Origin: Straminergon stramineum
Taxonomy: Eukaryota > Streptophyta > Bryopsida > Hypnales > Calliergonaceae
Reading direction: 5' to 3'
NCBI GenBank assembly: GCA_963920665.1
Contig: OY987269.1
Location: 10,666,501 to 10,730,500, forward strand
Length of the DNA: 64,000 nucleotides
This document shows positions 1-13,100 of the stretch, one piece after another. Under the pieces are notes generated by a model, which was given only the letters and a program-made list of their open reading frames with translations, had not been told where the DNA came from and did not search any database. Both the position numbers and the translations under genes were made by a program. The number at the start of each line of letters is the position of its first letter. Positions within the stretch are counted from its first letter, which is position 1.

Positions 1-1690
1 CATAATTTTAGTTGAGATATAATGCGATATAGTTCATTATTAAAAGCAATGCATGTTGAAAAATCCAATACTCCTAAATGGGTCCAATTGTGAAGGGCTC
101 TAGAAAAGAAGATTGTTTTCTGGTGATCAAAGCAAGATTTGAGCTTTTGCCAAAGTTCATTTAGTTTTTCAAGTTCCAAATATTGATATTGTAGAAAGAG
201 AACAAGATGACAATGAAACAAAAATAAAGTTTTCTAGGAAATAGCAGTGGAAATAGAGGCACTTACAATAGTGGTTTGGTCAAAAGAAATACACTTTGAT
301 AACTATTTTGAAAATATATGCGTTTTTGTAGTCTTTGCCCATAATAAATAGTTACTCCCATTAGCTGTCAATTGTGGGAAAAGAAGAGGTTGAAGTTGTG
401 GTGGTTTAATATTAGTAGTAACCACCAAGATGGTTGTAGATGGAAGAAGTCGAAGTAGTCGTGATAGAAAAATAGAAGATGATTTACAAAGAAAAGAAAT
501 AGAAATTTACGGTTTGAAATGAAATAGAAGATAAAAATAAGGATGAGGTTGAAAATAAAGATTAGGTATAAATAAAGATGAAGATGAGATAAAGTAAAAG
601 TAAGAATAAAATTGGAGTAAAATAAAGTAAAAAGTAAAATTAAAGTAGAAGTAGAGGAAAAAATAAAAGTATAGGTGAAGATGAAGATAAAGAAATATTT
701 ATTTAAAAAAAAAATTAATTTTTAAAAATCAAAGGTCAATTAAAATAGAAATAATAAACAAAAGAGTTAGATAAGGAAGGTTGGGAAGGGGAAAGAAGAA
801 GAAGTTTGAGGGGGACAAGCAAGATGCAAGAGTGAGGTGGAAGTGCCATTTAGAGGAAAAATAAAAAAAAAAGAACAAAGGAAAAACAAACCAAGAACAA
901 ACAAATCCAAGAAGAAAGAAAAAAGGGGAATATGGAAGGTGGGGGTGATGGATTGAGAGGGAAAGAATTGACCAGTAGGGGCTAAGCGGTAAGGAGGTGG
1001 AGGGGTAGAGGTTGAATAAGAGGCAAGTAGGGAGAGAGCACCATGCGGGGAGTTAGAGGTTGTGAAAGGGGGGGGGGTTAGAAGTTGTGAAGCTGGTTGG
1101 GGAGGACAACAAAGAGAAGAAAAACACCTTGGGAGGGGGGGTTGCAAAAAACCTCCTCTGTAATAAAATCTAAACTGGAATTTGAAAGTACAAAATTTGA
1201 GTCTAACAAAAATTTCAAAGAGTGTGCTCATAACTTGTTGTGAATGAAAAAAAAATTCAAACATATGAAGGTAACAACACCAAAATACTCTAGAAGAAAA
1301 CTTAGTCCATTCAAAGAAACTTGAGAGTATATACAAGGGGAGAGAGAAGATGAATAGTTCTCTTCTCCTATTTGTTAAAAGGAATCTCACCTAATCTTTT
1401 TGACTATTCCTCTACACAATTACATGACATTCGTATAAAGAAAATATATTTCTTAACAAAAGCCTATGCTTCAGAGAAAGAAATCTGCACTCCCATCACC
1501 TTAACCCCTATGCATGAGAGGGGACGTTTTTTGAACGCTGAAAAAATAAAATTTGTGGAATATCAAGTTCATCAAGTATTATAATTTCAAAATCTGGAAG
1601 GTGGATTCTCTTATAAATTGTAAATTCATACTCACCAGTGAGTTGGCTTCAAATCTCAACCGTGAAACTTTCAGTAACTGAGTAGTTCTC
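1..1690. other. Gene-free AT-rich stretch with purine-rich tract
   Basis: No convincing gene is seen here. From about 470 to 1100 the + strand is almost pure A and G (runs such as gaaatagaagataaaaa, then G-rich runs near 1060-1140). This gives long but meaningless open frames on the opposite strand, for example 767-1390, whose conceptual protein is Phe/Ser/Pro-rich and low in complexity. The composition changes sharply to CpG-containing DNA near 1790, which marks the start of the next gene region. Confidence 0.6.
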
Positions 1691-1779
1691 AAATTATTTT
1701 GGAGTTTCTAGATCCATCAAATAAAAGCTCCTCATTTATGCTGTCCTCAGGGGTTAACTTTGATAAGGGAACCATGAGA

Positions 1780-2006
1780 ACACTCATGCCGATCGACGGT
1801 GAAAGATCCTCCTTCCAGATCGGGCGGCCCACAGAGCTAGAGGCCTTAAACCCTCCGTCCCTTCATGAGTTTCGTTGCCGCTCAGTGAACGAGTCCCCTT
1901 ATTCCCCTCTCTGCCAAGGTTTAAGCAGGGTTTCACAGTAGCTGAGAATTCAGTCGGAGTCTGAGTGAGCTCAGCTGAGAAGAGAATTGTGAGTGAGCTC
2001 AGGAAG
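1780..2006 (+). promoter_or_regulatory. Probable 5' UTR / core promoter of the Notchless gene
   Basis: This stretch is clearly richer in GC and CpG than the DNA to its left and runs directly into the ATG at 2007. No clear TATA box was identified, and the transcription start cannot be placed from sequence alone. Confidence 0.4.
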
Positions 2007-5000
2007 ATGGGGACAACTAATCCGCTTGCAATACCGGCAAACAACATTATCTGCTCGCTCGCCGATCCGGAGGGTCGTAGTTTAGGAGCTCCGCTTGACC
2101 TTCCGCAGGATGCAGGTCCCAAGGAGCTTTACCTCCTCATCAACAACCTTCTTCAAAATGTAAGTTTTTTGAAATCCTCTAGTTGTCGTTGCGAATTGCT
2201 CTATAGTTTATGAATTGTGCGCGATCTTGCAAGGGGTTATGTGAATGGGGAATGAGGGGTTAGGGTTTGTAACGCTGCTCATGCGCTTTCTCGGAACACT
2301 TCTCTTGAAAGTGTAAGCTTCTCAAGTCCTTGAGCTCTCGTTGCGAATTGCTCCATAGTTTATGAATTGTGCGGAATCTTACGAGGAGCATATTGAATGG
2401 AAATTAGGGGTTGGGGTTGTTACACTGGTCATGCGCTTTCTCTGAACAGCGTTCTTCAAAATGTAATCTCGTGAATGTCCTCTAGCTCTCCTAGCCAATT
2501 GCTTCATACTTGGTGAACTGTGCGCGATCTTAGAAGAAGCGCTGTGAATGGGGATGAGGGTTTAGGGTTTTTCACACTTCTCATGCGCTTTCTCTGAACT
2601 CCCTTCTTCGAAATGTAAGCTCTTCAAGTCCCTTGCTCTCCTCGCGAATTGTTCCATACTTGACGAATTGTGCGCGATCTTGCAAGGAGCACTGTGAAGG
2701 GAATGAGGGTTTAGGTTTTTTCACACTGCTCATTCGCTTTCTCTGGACACCATTCTTGAAAATGTGAGCTCTTTAAGTCCTCTCGCTCTGCTTGCGGATT
2801 GCTGTATACTTGATGAATCACAAGGAGTATTGTGAGTGGGAATGAGAGTTTAGGGTTTGTAACACTGCCCATGTGCTTTCTCTGAACTCCGTTCTTGGAA
2901 ATGTAAGCTCTTCAAGTCCTCTCGCTCTGCTTGCGAATGACTACTTCATGATCGTGCGATCTTTTCTTTGTTGACAAGGGTTACCATGAATGGAAATGAG
3001 GGTTTAGGGTTTGTCTCACCACTTATGTGCTTTCTCTGCTGTTTTCAGGAAGAGAAGCTGCCTTACGCGTTTTACATCTATGATAAAGAACTCGTTGGGA
3101 GCCTGGGTGCCCATCTGCTACAAAATAAAGGTGGACCAATACTTCGCTGCCGTCAAGCAATTGTGATTTTGATTTTTTTCAGGAGGGATTCACCTGGGTT
3201 CCTAATTATTTAGGGTTAGCACTTAGACGTCTGTATTTAGCTTGACTGTCGTGAATTCTAGCTACAATTCCTTAATGCAGAATTCCAGTAGGCATCAACC
3301 TTGCACAAGGTTTCTAAGAGAATGCAGAGGGCTATACCCTAACTCTACGCAAGGTTTTCAAGAGGATACAGAGGTCTAACAATTCATGGTTGTTGCAGTG
3401 TCCGTGGAGCAGGTGCTTAAAATTGTATATCAACCACAGGCTGTTTTTCGTATTAAACCTGTAACGCGTTGTTCTGCTAGCATCCCTGGTGAGTGTCTAC
3501 ATCACAGAAGGATTGGGTTTAGGGTTCAGGGTTAAGTGCACTTCCATGTCTGGTAACTCTAACATCTGTTTTAATGTCTTTTTGCTACAGGTCATTCGGA
3601 AGCAGTGTTATCTGTGCAATTTAGTCCAGATAGTCGTATGCTAGCCAGTGGGTCAGGCGACACCACCGTGCGATTTTGGGATATTTATACACAAACGCCA
3701 CTCTTCACTTGCACCGGTAAGGTTTGGACTCTGCACAATTATTTACAAGGAGTACGTGTAGCTAGAGCTGCTCTTAACTCTCTTTTCCCACAATCGATAT
3801 CTGAAATTTTACTTTTGCGGCCCTGACTTCTTGTTGAATTTTCATGAGGCAAGGTAGAGTATACTATTTACGTCACTTTATGCATTTCAGCGCGGTAGAA
3901 GTTTGATTTTTGGTAGATCGCTATATAGCTTGGAGAGGTCACTTGGGTAAATGAGCCAAATCTATTGAGATCAACTTTTTATCACAAATGTATGAATTTC
4001 TTATGCAATTTTTATTTGGGAGGTTGTATTCCGCTACAAGTGACAGTAGACAGCCCCGTTTCCATTCAAGATTAGCGTCCATAGACGTTTAGCTAAGTAC
4101 TGCTTACACCACTTCCTAATAAGTCCAACCAAGTGTATCAATAGATGAGTTGCTGTTGGTAACAAGGTCAAGTATAGGAAACGGGATCAGGTCCCTAACA
4201 GTTTTAGTATCCGTTCATTATGTGATTGAGATCAGCTGTGGTGGTGGAACAGGACATAAGAACTGGGTGCTATGCATAGCATGGTCACCAGATGGCAAGA
4301 TGCTTGTAAGTGGAAGCAAAGATGGTGAACTCAGGTTGTGGGAGCCTACAACAGGCAAGGCTATTGGCAATCCCTTGACAGTATGTTTCTCCTTCTTCAT
4401 TAACCCGTAGTAAGGAGTTTGGAAAGGTACTTATGTTAAGGATGGGGCTTCAGACATGATTTATTATTCTTTCAGGAACAAGTGATGCGTCTTTGAGTTG
4501 TGGGCCAGATGTGTGCACTTTCTGTGCCGAGTACAGAACCAGTCTTCATGTGATGGAGGAATTCTTAATTTTTCCTCATTTGAGAAGCTATATGTGATTC
4601 CAGGGGCACAAAAAATGGATAACAGCAGTTGCATGGGAACCAGCCCATCTGCAGTCTCCGAGCCGACGATTTGCCAGTGCTAGTAAAGATGGTGATATTC
4701 GTATATGGGACACCACCCTGCACAAAACAATTATGTGCCTTACTGGTCACACGCTTGCTGTAACGTGTGTCAAGTGGAGCGGCGAAGGTTTCATTTATTC
4801 TAGGTGCGACTCTGAATGGATCTCACACTGGAAATCTCTTTCTATTCGTCCGCATGCCCAGGTCAGAGTGAATGAAAGTTAAAGATACTTTTTGACGTTT
4901 GATGTGCAGTTCTCAAGATTGCACTATAAAGGTTTGGGAGACGACACAAGGGAAGCTTATTCGGGAGCTGAAGGTATTTTTATCCTTAGATGCGATGGTT

Positions 5001-7846
5001 GAATACGTATAGACTGTATCAATCCTTGAGGTTGTGGGAAATTATATTCAGATTATGATTGCATGGAGCACATCTAGATGAGATTGTTTTAGCATGCGTA
5101 TGATTGAACTTGGTGACGGTGCTGTTTGTGGAAATGGTGAATTCTAGCACTTGGGTGAATGCTATATATAAAATTGGAGATTATATTCTGAATGTTTCAT
5201 TTTGTTGTACTTTCGTTGAATCAGGGGCACGGTCATTGGGTTAACACATTGGCACTAAGCACGGAGTACGTATTGCGAACTGGAGCATTTGATCACACTG
5301 GAAAACAGTATAATTCCGCAGAAGAGATGAAAGAGGTAACTCTCTAAGTCATCACCAGTGACTCGTTGTTTTTTTCCAGTGATAGGATTTCAGAGTGACT
5401 AAAGGTATTTCTTGTTCGGCCTCTGCTTGGCGTGTGTACCATATCTTGATTGGAAGCTGTTTACACAGCTTATTAGATTTCAGATTTGCAAGAACTCCTG
5501 CTGGAAATTGTGTCTACAGCACTCTCGTACAGGTGATCTGGAAGTTTCTTTTGACACTGGGTTCATTTTAGGCAGCATTGGTTCGATACAAGGCAGCGAA
5601 ACGTGATACCCAAGAGCGTTTGGTTTCAGGATCAGACGACTTCACTATGTTTCTGTGGGAGCCAGGAACCAGCAAACAACCAAAAGCCAGAATGACAGGC
5701 CATCAACAGGTAATGATGCGCCCCTTGCCTCTGGTACCTTTGAAAATCACTGATGGGAAGCGGCATTTTTTTATGTAGGTGCATTTTAAGTTTAGAGAAA
5801 TTCAGGAATTCGTAGATATCATCATAAAGAGAATCGGGCCCATTGCCCCATTGTAGGTCTCCTTGAGGTCACAATGATGACAAGGAGGACGATGCACAGT
5901 ACATCGAATGGCCTTTGTATGATCATTGTGACCATTGGGAAACCTCCACTTGAATCATGGGCAAGTTTCTCTGTATGATGTCCAAAGTTCCTGACAAAGT
6001 CTAATTTGACTGAAAACTCTGTTAATTGTTGATTGTAATTTTTGTCGATGGAAGAACTCTAGCGTCCTCTGTCCTGAAAGTATAATCATAGTTGTGTCCT
6101 CTTGAAATCAGTGTGCCACCTTTGACTGGAAGGTCTGTTGCGCAGTTAGTCAACCATGTGTATTTCTCTCCTGATGGACGCTGGATTGCTAGTGCTTCAT
6201 TCGACAAGTCAGTCAAGCTCTGGGATGGATATTCGGGAAAATTTATTGCCACATTCCGCGGCCATGTGGGCCCTGTCTATCAAATCAGGTCAGCTGGAGT
6301 TCCTGGACCAACTAATTTTGTAGTTTTTGACATGCAATTTTGGAATCTCAGTCAACTCGTTGACCATGATCTTGATTAACTCTCCAAGTACTAAGAAAAA
6401 TCCAACTTGGGCCTCATGCTTTTTTTTAGTTTTGTGTAGGTCATGCAGATGCTTTTGTTGTTCAGTCTTATTTCTTTATTGAATAATGCGCACAATGTTG
6501 TTCACTGACACTGGTGATAAACAATTTGGCCCTTTCCCAAAGGTCATTTTACGCCATCCCACTGTGCCTGTAGATCTTGGAAAAGAACTTTGCTTGTTAC
6601 AGCCTGATTTTATAGCTGAATTCCAGAATGGAAGCTTATTACACTCGGGTCTCTAATCTTTCTGAGTGGTCTGCAACAGTTGGTCTGCTGACAGCAGGCT
6701 ATTAGTCAGTGGAAGCAAAGATTCGACAATGAAGGTGCACACCTTACCTTCATCAGTTTTGTGTATGGCTCTTAAGATATATAATAAGTACCTAAATGAC
6801 CAAAAGTAGCTGCTATAGGAGTTGCAATGGATCATTTAGGAATCTTCGAGGAAGGTAGCAATATGTTTCAATATAAAAAAGAGATCACATACTGCACTTT
6901 CATCTGTAGAAATATGTTTGAAAGTTAACACCGTTATTACTAATTTTCTATACCAGAAGGATGCTACTTTCCTAAATGATTCAGAGAATCAAAGGAGGTA
7001 TCAGAACATTCCAAACGAAAGAAGAAACTTGCTCTACATTTAACAGGAAGAAAATGCTTTGAAAGTTATTGGCTGAGCTATGAAAATGATTTGAATTCCT
7101 ATCAATAGTTCAGGCATTAAAGGATACGCACTATTCTGAACTCCTTTTAATGATCTTGCTTTTGCAGTACTATTTCATCTATTTCAGAGTATGATTTCAG
7201 AATTAGCAGTCTAGCGGAAGTTTGAAGGCTTTTCATGTTTTTGCAGATGTGGGATATGAGGACACAGAAGCTACGAGAAGATCTTCCTGGCCATGCTGAT
7301 GAGGTACATTTTCCAAAGAGAAAAGAAATTTTGGTTACTACTCTTCTTTCAATCACCATGCCTGGCATTAATAACATTGACTTGCACTAATCTTGAATTA
7401 TGTGCTTTTGTGAGGCACATCAATATGAGAGTTAGATGTATTTAACATAGACCAGAGATAACAAATGTTTGTTAACTCCTAAAGGTCTCTTGCATTCAAA
7501 AACTGGATGCGCCTTTGTCGAACTCAATTGTAACATTCTTTTTTTGCATTTCACTTATAACAAATATCAATATTCAACTGGATTATTGTTGTTTGAATAT
7601 GATTATATAAATATGTTCACTTCAGTTAAAATGTCTAAACCAAAATGAGGGAGGGAAATTCAAAAGTTTAAACTCTTGCATTAATTGGAATAAGTGCCGT
7701 GAAGAGATGTGATCAGACTCATTATCATGTGCTGGTATTAATGACAAAGAATTGGCTTTTAGGTTTTTGCTGTAGACTGGAGCGCTGATGGTGAAAAGGT
7801 CGCCTCTGGAGGCAGGGACCGTGTTCTGAAGTTGTGGATGAGCTAA
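2007..7846 (+). CDS. Notchless protein homolog (NLE/Rsa4 family), WD40 ribosome-assembly factor
   Basis: NLE (yeast Rsa4) is a nucle(ol)ar WD40 protein that binds pre-60S particles and recruits the AAA ATPase Midasin/Rea1 for late ribosome maturation. I read 13 exons: 2007-2159, 3049-3130, 3399-3488, 3591-3716, 4253-4380, 4604-4803, 4910-4973, 5225-5335, 5572-5709, 6146-6288, 6680-6734, 7247-7303 and 7763-7846. All junctions are GT-AG and in phase, for 1431 nt or 476 aa, close to the usual family length. Residues 1-~90 form the ubiquitin-like NLE domain (YAFYIYDKELVGSL); Glu65 lies where the family has the acidic residue thought to contact the Midasin MIDAS domain (placed from memory). Eight WD blades follow, with ends such as VRFWDIY, LRLWEPTTG, IRIWDTT, IKVWETTQGK, FLWEPGTS, VKLWDGYSG, MWDMRTQK and LKLWMS-stop. 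The ATG at 2007 was chosen because it opens the conserved N-terminus. Intron 1 carries a tandem repeat (separate entry). Confidence 0.93.
2142..3048 (+). repeat. Six-unit ~150-bp tandem repeat making up Notchless intron 1
   Basis: Near-copies of the exon-1 tail plus 5' splice site (CTTCTTCAAAAT then GTAAG) recur with GT at 2160, 2313, 2463, 2615, 2764 and 2903, so the periods are 153, 150, 152, 149 and 139 bp. Each unit also carries a gcgaattgctccata-like block, a GGGTTTAGGGTTT block and a TCATGCGCTTTCTCTGAAC block. Only the last unit keeps a true acceptor (ctgttttcag, ending at 3048). The unit therefore looks like one minimal intron plus about 20 nt of exon 1, tandemly multiplied. Confidence 0.85.
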
Positions 7847-10195
7847 ACATCCATACGGGTACCTTTACTATTGCTTTTGAGTTAGTTATACTTGCAGTTG
7901 TTCCCTTGGAAAGCTGAAGGCCTGATGAGCAGGTACTTCGTTTGAAGCCATTCATAGATTTAATGGCCAGATGTAGTTGAATTCAATGACGGCCTGCTTT
8001 CTTTTCAATATGGAATAGATAATGCTTGAGAGGTGGGAGTCTCGAGTGCTATGTGACATATTAGTGAGGGACATACTAGTGGGACTTCAAGACTTGATGG
8101 TAGAGTGAGTTTTCAACAGGTTGATTTTTCAGAATTATCCCTACTTTCAAAGAGAGCCAATCAGCAAGTTCAATCTGGGTTTTTAGAAAAAAATTAGAAA
8201 AACAACAACCAAGGAGGCAAGATTTTGAGCATCTTCTTTGGTTTGGGTATCTTTTCTTATATGAGCCTCTCTCTGCCACTTCTCTTTTCTTATACCCCGG
8301 TGATTGAGTGCTTTCAAGGGCATTAAGTGTCAGATGGATCGAAGGGATTGGAATTAACTTGGAATGAGAAGTCTGGTGGATTATGATTTGATTTGTTAAT
8401 GAGACAATCAAACAATTGTCTTGAATAATGTAAGTGATAGTTGACTTGGCATACTGAACTTGTCTATAATTGCATTTATATGCAACTTTTTGTGAGCATG
8501 AAAGAGAGTGCAATGTGACTTTCAAATTGTGCTAAGTATAAAGATTTTTTTGATAGTGACAATTTTCTCAAAAGAAATATTAAAAAATGTTAGGGAATAC
8601 TTGGTGATAGATTCATCTCTTCTTAGTGAATGAATTGATTGAATTGCTACAAAATCTTGGGGTTACATTTTAGATGGGTGAGCACTTTTTTGGATGAATA
8701 TATGAAAATTGTCATCCTATTTTCATGTTTAATTCACTCTTTTGGATGCATAGTATGTAGATTCGTCACTCTATTGAAGATTGTTGTTTACATTGCCAAA
8801 AAAATGAAATTAAAATGTTAACAAGTGCGTCTTATTCTTAGGGTTATTGGTTTTCTTATTAAATAGTAAGCTAATGCCATAGGATAGCTATTAGTTAATC
8901 TTGGTAGAAGAAGACTATTGTGATAGGATAAATTTATCAAATTCTTTGTTTGTAAAAGTACTCCAGAAAGTCATTCATTAAATAGTTTTTGTCCTCAATA
9001 GCTTCTTAGGGTTATTCCTACATATTTGTGGGTTCCCATATACATGGTACCATATTTAACTCCTAAAATTCAAATTATGTACTAAAATATGGCACAATAT
9101 ATGTCTATAGATTGACAATTGAACAATAAGCATCTTCTACTTCAATGTCATTTGAATTTGAACCTTATTATATTCAAATACAGCATCGTAGAATACATGA
9201 CCAATTCATAGCTTCTAAGATGTATGGAAGGAACAATGATGATCTGAATTGGGAATGCCATGTAACATTGAATTCAACTACAATAGTGGGTTGTTTATTG
9301 TGACTCTCTTCTTCAAACCATCCCTATAAGAAGCTCTACAATGGACAATAAACATTTCTAAAATGGATACAAGATGGCCACTAAATGGATTGTTGATAAT
9401 GTAAGAGTGTAAGAAGATTTGTTAGATATGGGTTCATACTTCCCCAATGGATGGAATAAAAGCTAGGATGGGTCCATTTCAAACTAAGTGGACATTGGAC
9501 AAGTGTCCCAAATGAGAATTGGTAGTCCAACTTCCAGATGCTAAAGAATCTAGGATCCATTTAAGTTTAGTAAGGGTGACATTCTAGAACCTTATGTATT
9601 ACTTTCTCCATGATGCAATGCTTGTTTTTGATAAAGCCATATCTTTTTCCAGCTTGTGTGTGGGTTTTGCAAGGCCTATGATTAGGAATAGGTGCTTGCA
9701 ACAAAATTCTTTGAAAATTCATAAGTAATTCATAATGCTTTGAAATATATGAAACCACTTGTGTTAGATTCCACATCCGCTTCTCTTCAAGTGAAAAATA
9801 AGGGAAAAATACTTTCATGCATCTGAAAACCATCAAAAAGACCGACCAGCCCTTAACTTACAGGGGGGCTTCATAGGGAAGTTCTTATCGAGGGTAAGCA
9901 GCCGTTGGCAATACCAGTAACCGTAGTTACCGTAGTTTCCGGCAGTCCAAAGAGCTTCCCCCTTACAAATTGGTTTCGGCTGTGGCATGGCAGAGATTTT
10001 TGCTTCTCTGCAATGCCGTTACTTCCAGACAAAATTTGCGAGACTCCCATTCTTTCCGAACAATTTCTGTCCATATCTCTTGTGGCAACTGATGTGGACA
10101 ATCAGCTGGTGCTCAAAATAACTGTGCACCAGCTGAAAACAACCATTTCTGCAACCGGAGAAGAATCTTCAGAATAACAATGGCTGCCGGGAGCC
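7847..10195. other. Notchless 3' flank, AT-rich spacer and SMG7 upstream region
   Basis: The first few hundred bases are presumably 3' UTR of the Notchless gene. From about 8100 to 9840 the DNA is AT-rich with no recognisable gene. An open frame at 8076-8525 (-) has no motif or codon signature I trust. A frame at 9567-9836 (-) might be an old transposon fragment but could not be assigned. From about 9870 the DNA becomes GC-richer and presumably holds the SMG7 promoter and 5' UTR. Confidence 0.5.
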
Positions 10196-13100
10196 ATGAG
10201 TCGGAGCGTGGATCTTTTCTTCAATCTCCTCTCGATCAGGTGATTCTTTTCTTTTCTTTTCCTTTCGCGAACAATTGCTTACCCTGATTTTCAGTGCGGA
10301 AAATGAGTTAACAGTTCACAATTTGGAGTACTGGAGTGTGTCGTCATGGTTTACTGCTCGCATTCGCTTGCAAAATTTTCTGTCCAAGAGCAGAAAGTTG
10401 AAAATAGTGTTGCAACTGGATTGCTTACTCTGATTTGCAGTGCGAAAAATGAGCTAACGGTTTACGATTTGGATTGGTAGACTGTTGATTAGGGGTACTG
10501 GTTGCATTCGTTTGCGAGGTTTATGAACGAGAGTAGAATGGTGAAAGAAAGAATTGTAGAGGAATTGGTTACTTTGAAATTCTTTGCGAAAATGGTTTTT
10601 TGGGAGTTTGATGCTTTAGGGTTTGGATTATGAGAATGCTGTAGTGTTTTATTAGACTTGAGGTTGAATGCTCGCCTTCACTCCCAGATTTATGAGCAAG
10701 AGCAGAAGCTGGTCGAGTTGAGACGCAGCAAGGGCCCGTTCGATCGAGCCGTGCGAGCTCTCACGACTAACATTCGTGAGAGCTATGAGAGCATGATTAT
10801 GGAGAATGTGTCGAGCTCGGAGTCGATAGAGCAGCAACTGTGGCAGCTTCACTATAGTTTTATCCAGGAGTTTCGGGCTCGGTTAGGGAAACTGAAAGCG
10901 GCTGCTGTGGCTGCTGCCAATGTTCCTAACAAGAAGAAAGCCGTTGAAAAGCAGAAATTCGAACGTGTTGGGGGTCAGTACAAGTGTTTTCTTGATGAGG
11001 CGACGGGGTTCTACCATGGGCTCATTGCCAAGCTCGGGGCTAAGCATGGACTCGCTGGAAAGTTTTCTTCTCCCGGCAACAGAGCTGGTATTTTATTCCT
11101 GCCGTTGACCGCGTTCTCCAAGTTTTAGAATTATTAGCAAATTATCATTTGTCTGAAATGAATGGAAAATTCCTATAACTGTCAATGCTTGAGTCTGGAC
11201 CCCTAAGAGAGCCTAGGAGGAGGGGGAATGTAGAGCTGGAGTATTTTTTGACATTCAGTAAAAATTATGGCTGTTGAAGAATTTAGTCATGAGATTCATC
11301 GGAATCGTAACAATCTAGAATAAAACTTATTTTTCAAGTTCCCATCCTATACCCCTGCCTGTACCTATTCTGAATCTTGCACGAAATTCATGAAGCACGC
11401 GTGATCAAGTTCATCAAATCGCTGACGAGTGGACAAGATTTTCTTTTTTCAGCATTCGTGTAGCTCCCGCAATAAACTGTTGAAAACAGTTATCATTCAC
11501 TCAGTGGATGCCGACTCTCTTGGGTTGAATCTTCCACTGAAGAATGATCCGAGAGTCATTTACATTTTGTAATGGATGCTGCATTTAGTGATGCATGTCA
11601 GAAACCTCATCAAAATCAAAATTGCGTCCCCGTCATAGCACATCCTTTGTGCATCGTTACCCGCACTTGCTGATCGTACAAGAAGGTTTCTTGCAATTCT
11701 ACAGTTGGTAATGTGGAGAGAATTTACTAGAAAGCAGCCAACTTGTTGTAATGTGAGCGATATTTTCTTGTAATCATTCCGCGCGGTTGGTGTGCGGTTG
11801 GTGTGCGGAGACTTGGAAGCGTACGATCCATGATATGTCTTTGTCTCCGCAACTAACAGTCTTTCTTATTCTCCTGCTGGACTCCTTCGAGATTGTAGGC
11901 TTTGATTTTTCGTGTGTTGTTTTATTAAGTCTGTTGTTTGGAAATGGAGTGGCAGAGATTAGCAGCAGCAGCAACAAACGGTTCAGAAGGTGCCAGTGTG
12001 TCTGTCACAGGTGCTACATCTATTTGGGAGATTTGTCTCGCTATAAAGAGCTTCACCTGGTTGTTGAAGGAAGAACACCTGACTGGTATGTAGCAGCGAA
12101 TTACTACCGACAAGCTTCTGCTCTTTGGCCTGCTGGTGGCAATCCTCATAACCAGGTTCTTGTACCAACCCAGGCGGTCTTTGTATTATCTGACAGTATG
12201 AATTTCTCAGTGGGAACACAAGCATTTCGTTTCGTGATCTAGTGCGATTCCTCAGATCCACATTGATCGAAGCTTTCTCGTATGTCTTCGAATTTCTTGT
12301 CCAGATTTTCCTTACCAAAGCTTATGTGGGATACCATATTGGTGTTGCAGCTGGGTGTGCTGGCCACCTATGCGGGGGACAACTTGCAGGCTTTGTATCA
12401 TTATCTGTATAGTTTGGCTGTGCATGTACCATTTTCTACTGCCCGTGCAAACGCTAAGCTTCTGTTTGAAAAGGTACTTACTCGTTGCGCTTCCTTGAAA
12501 ACACACTTCTTTAACTTGTATGTGCCCAAGTGGTGGCATTTGTATCTTGGGGTGTTGAAATAAATCATCTGGGATGCCTCACGAACGTTAACAAATGTAC
12601 CAATAGAAAGAGGAAAGCATATACCACATTTTTGAACGATAGCAATATGTTTTGAGAGTAACTATAATCAACAATTAGTAGACTGGGTACTTCAGGGTTT
12701 TCGTATCTCAGTTGAACAATGAATGACTAATTGTTTCTTCAAAATATGGTGCGGAGTTTTATGCATAGCCCAAACACGATTTTGACGCAATTTCATGAGT
12801 TGCGGGTTTCCTTTTTTGGAATTTTTTTCTTTTCAAATGTCAAATCTGATTTGTGTATTATAACTCGCAGAATCAACGCCACAATTCACAGCTGTCGAAT
12901 TCACCTGATGACGATGTGGCTATTGATATTGAAATGGCGCAAGCGTTTGAGAGCCACAAGTCCAGCACCGAGTCTCATCCAGAGTGCCCTCTTGCTCGAT
13001 TGCAACGACGGTTTCGTGTGCATTTCATCACGCTTATTGGACTTCTTTTCAACAAATCAGGGTTTGACTCTTTTTCTGCCACTGCTATTTAGCTTTCCTA

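Noticed and set aside
767..1390. 207-codon minus-strand open frame
   Set aside because: It arises from a purine-rich + strand tract; the protein is low-complexity Phe/Ser/Pro with no motif.
8076..8525. 149-codon minus-strand open frame after the Notchless gene
   Set aside because: No family resemblance, splice context or codon signature; it lies in AT-rich 3' flank.
9567..9836. Minus-strand frame considered as a copia-type retrotransposon fragment
   Set aside because: No convincing integrase, reverse transcriptase or RNase H motif could be read on either strand.
10180..10239. First ATG upstream of SMG7 (10180) as the start codon
   Set aside because: Its frame reaches the donor in phase 0, which does not fit the acceptor at 10663; ATG 10196 gives the required phase 2.
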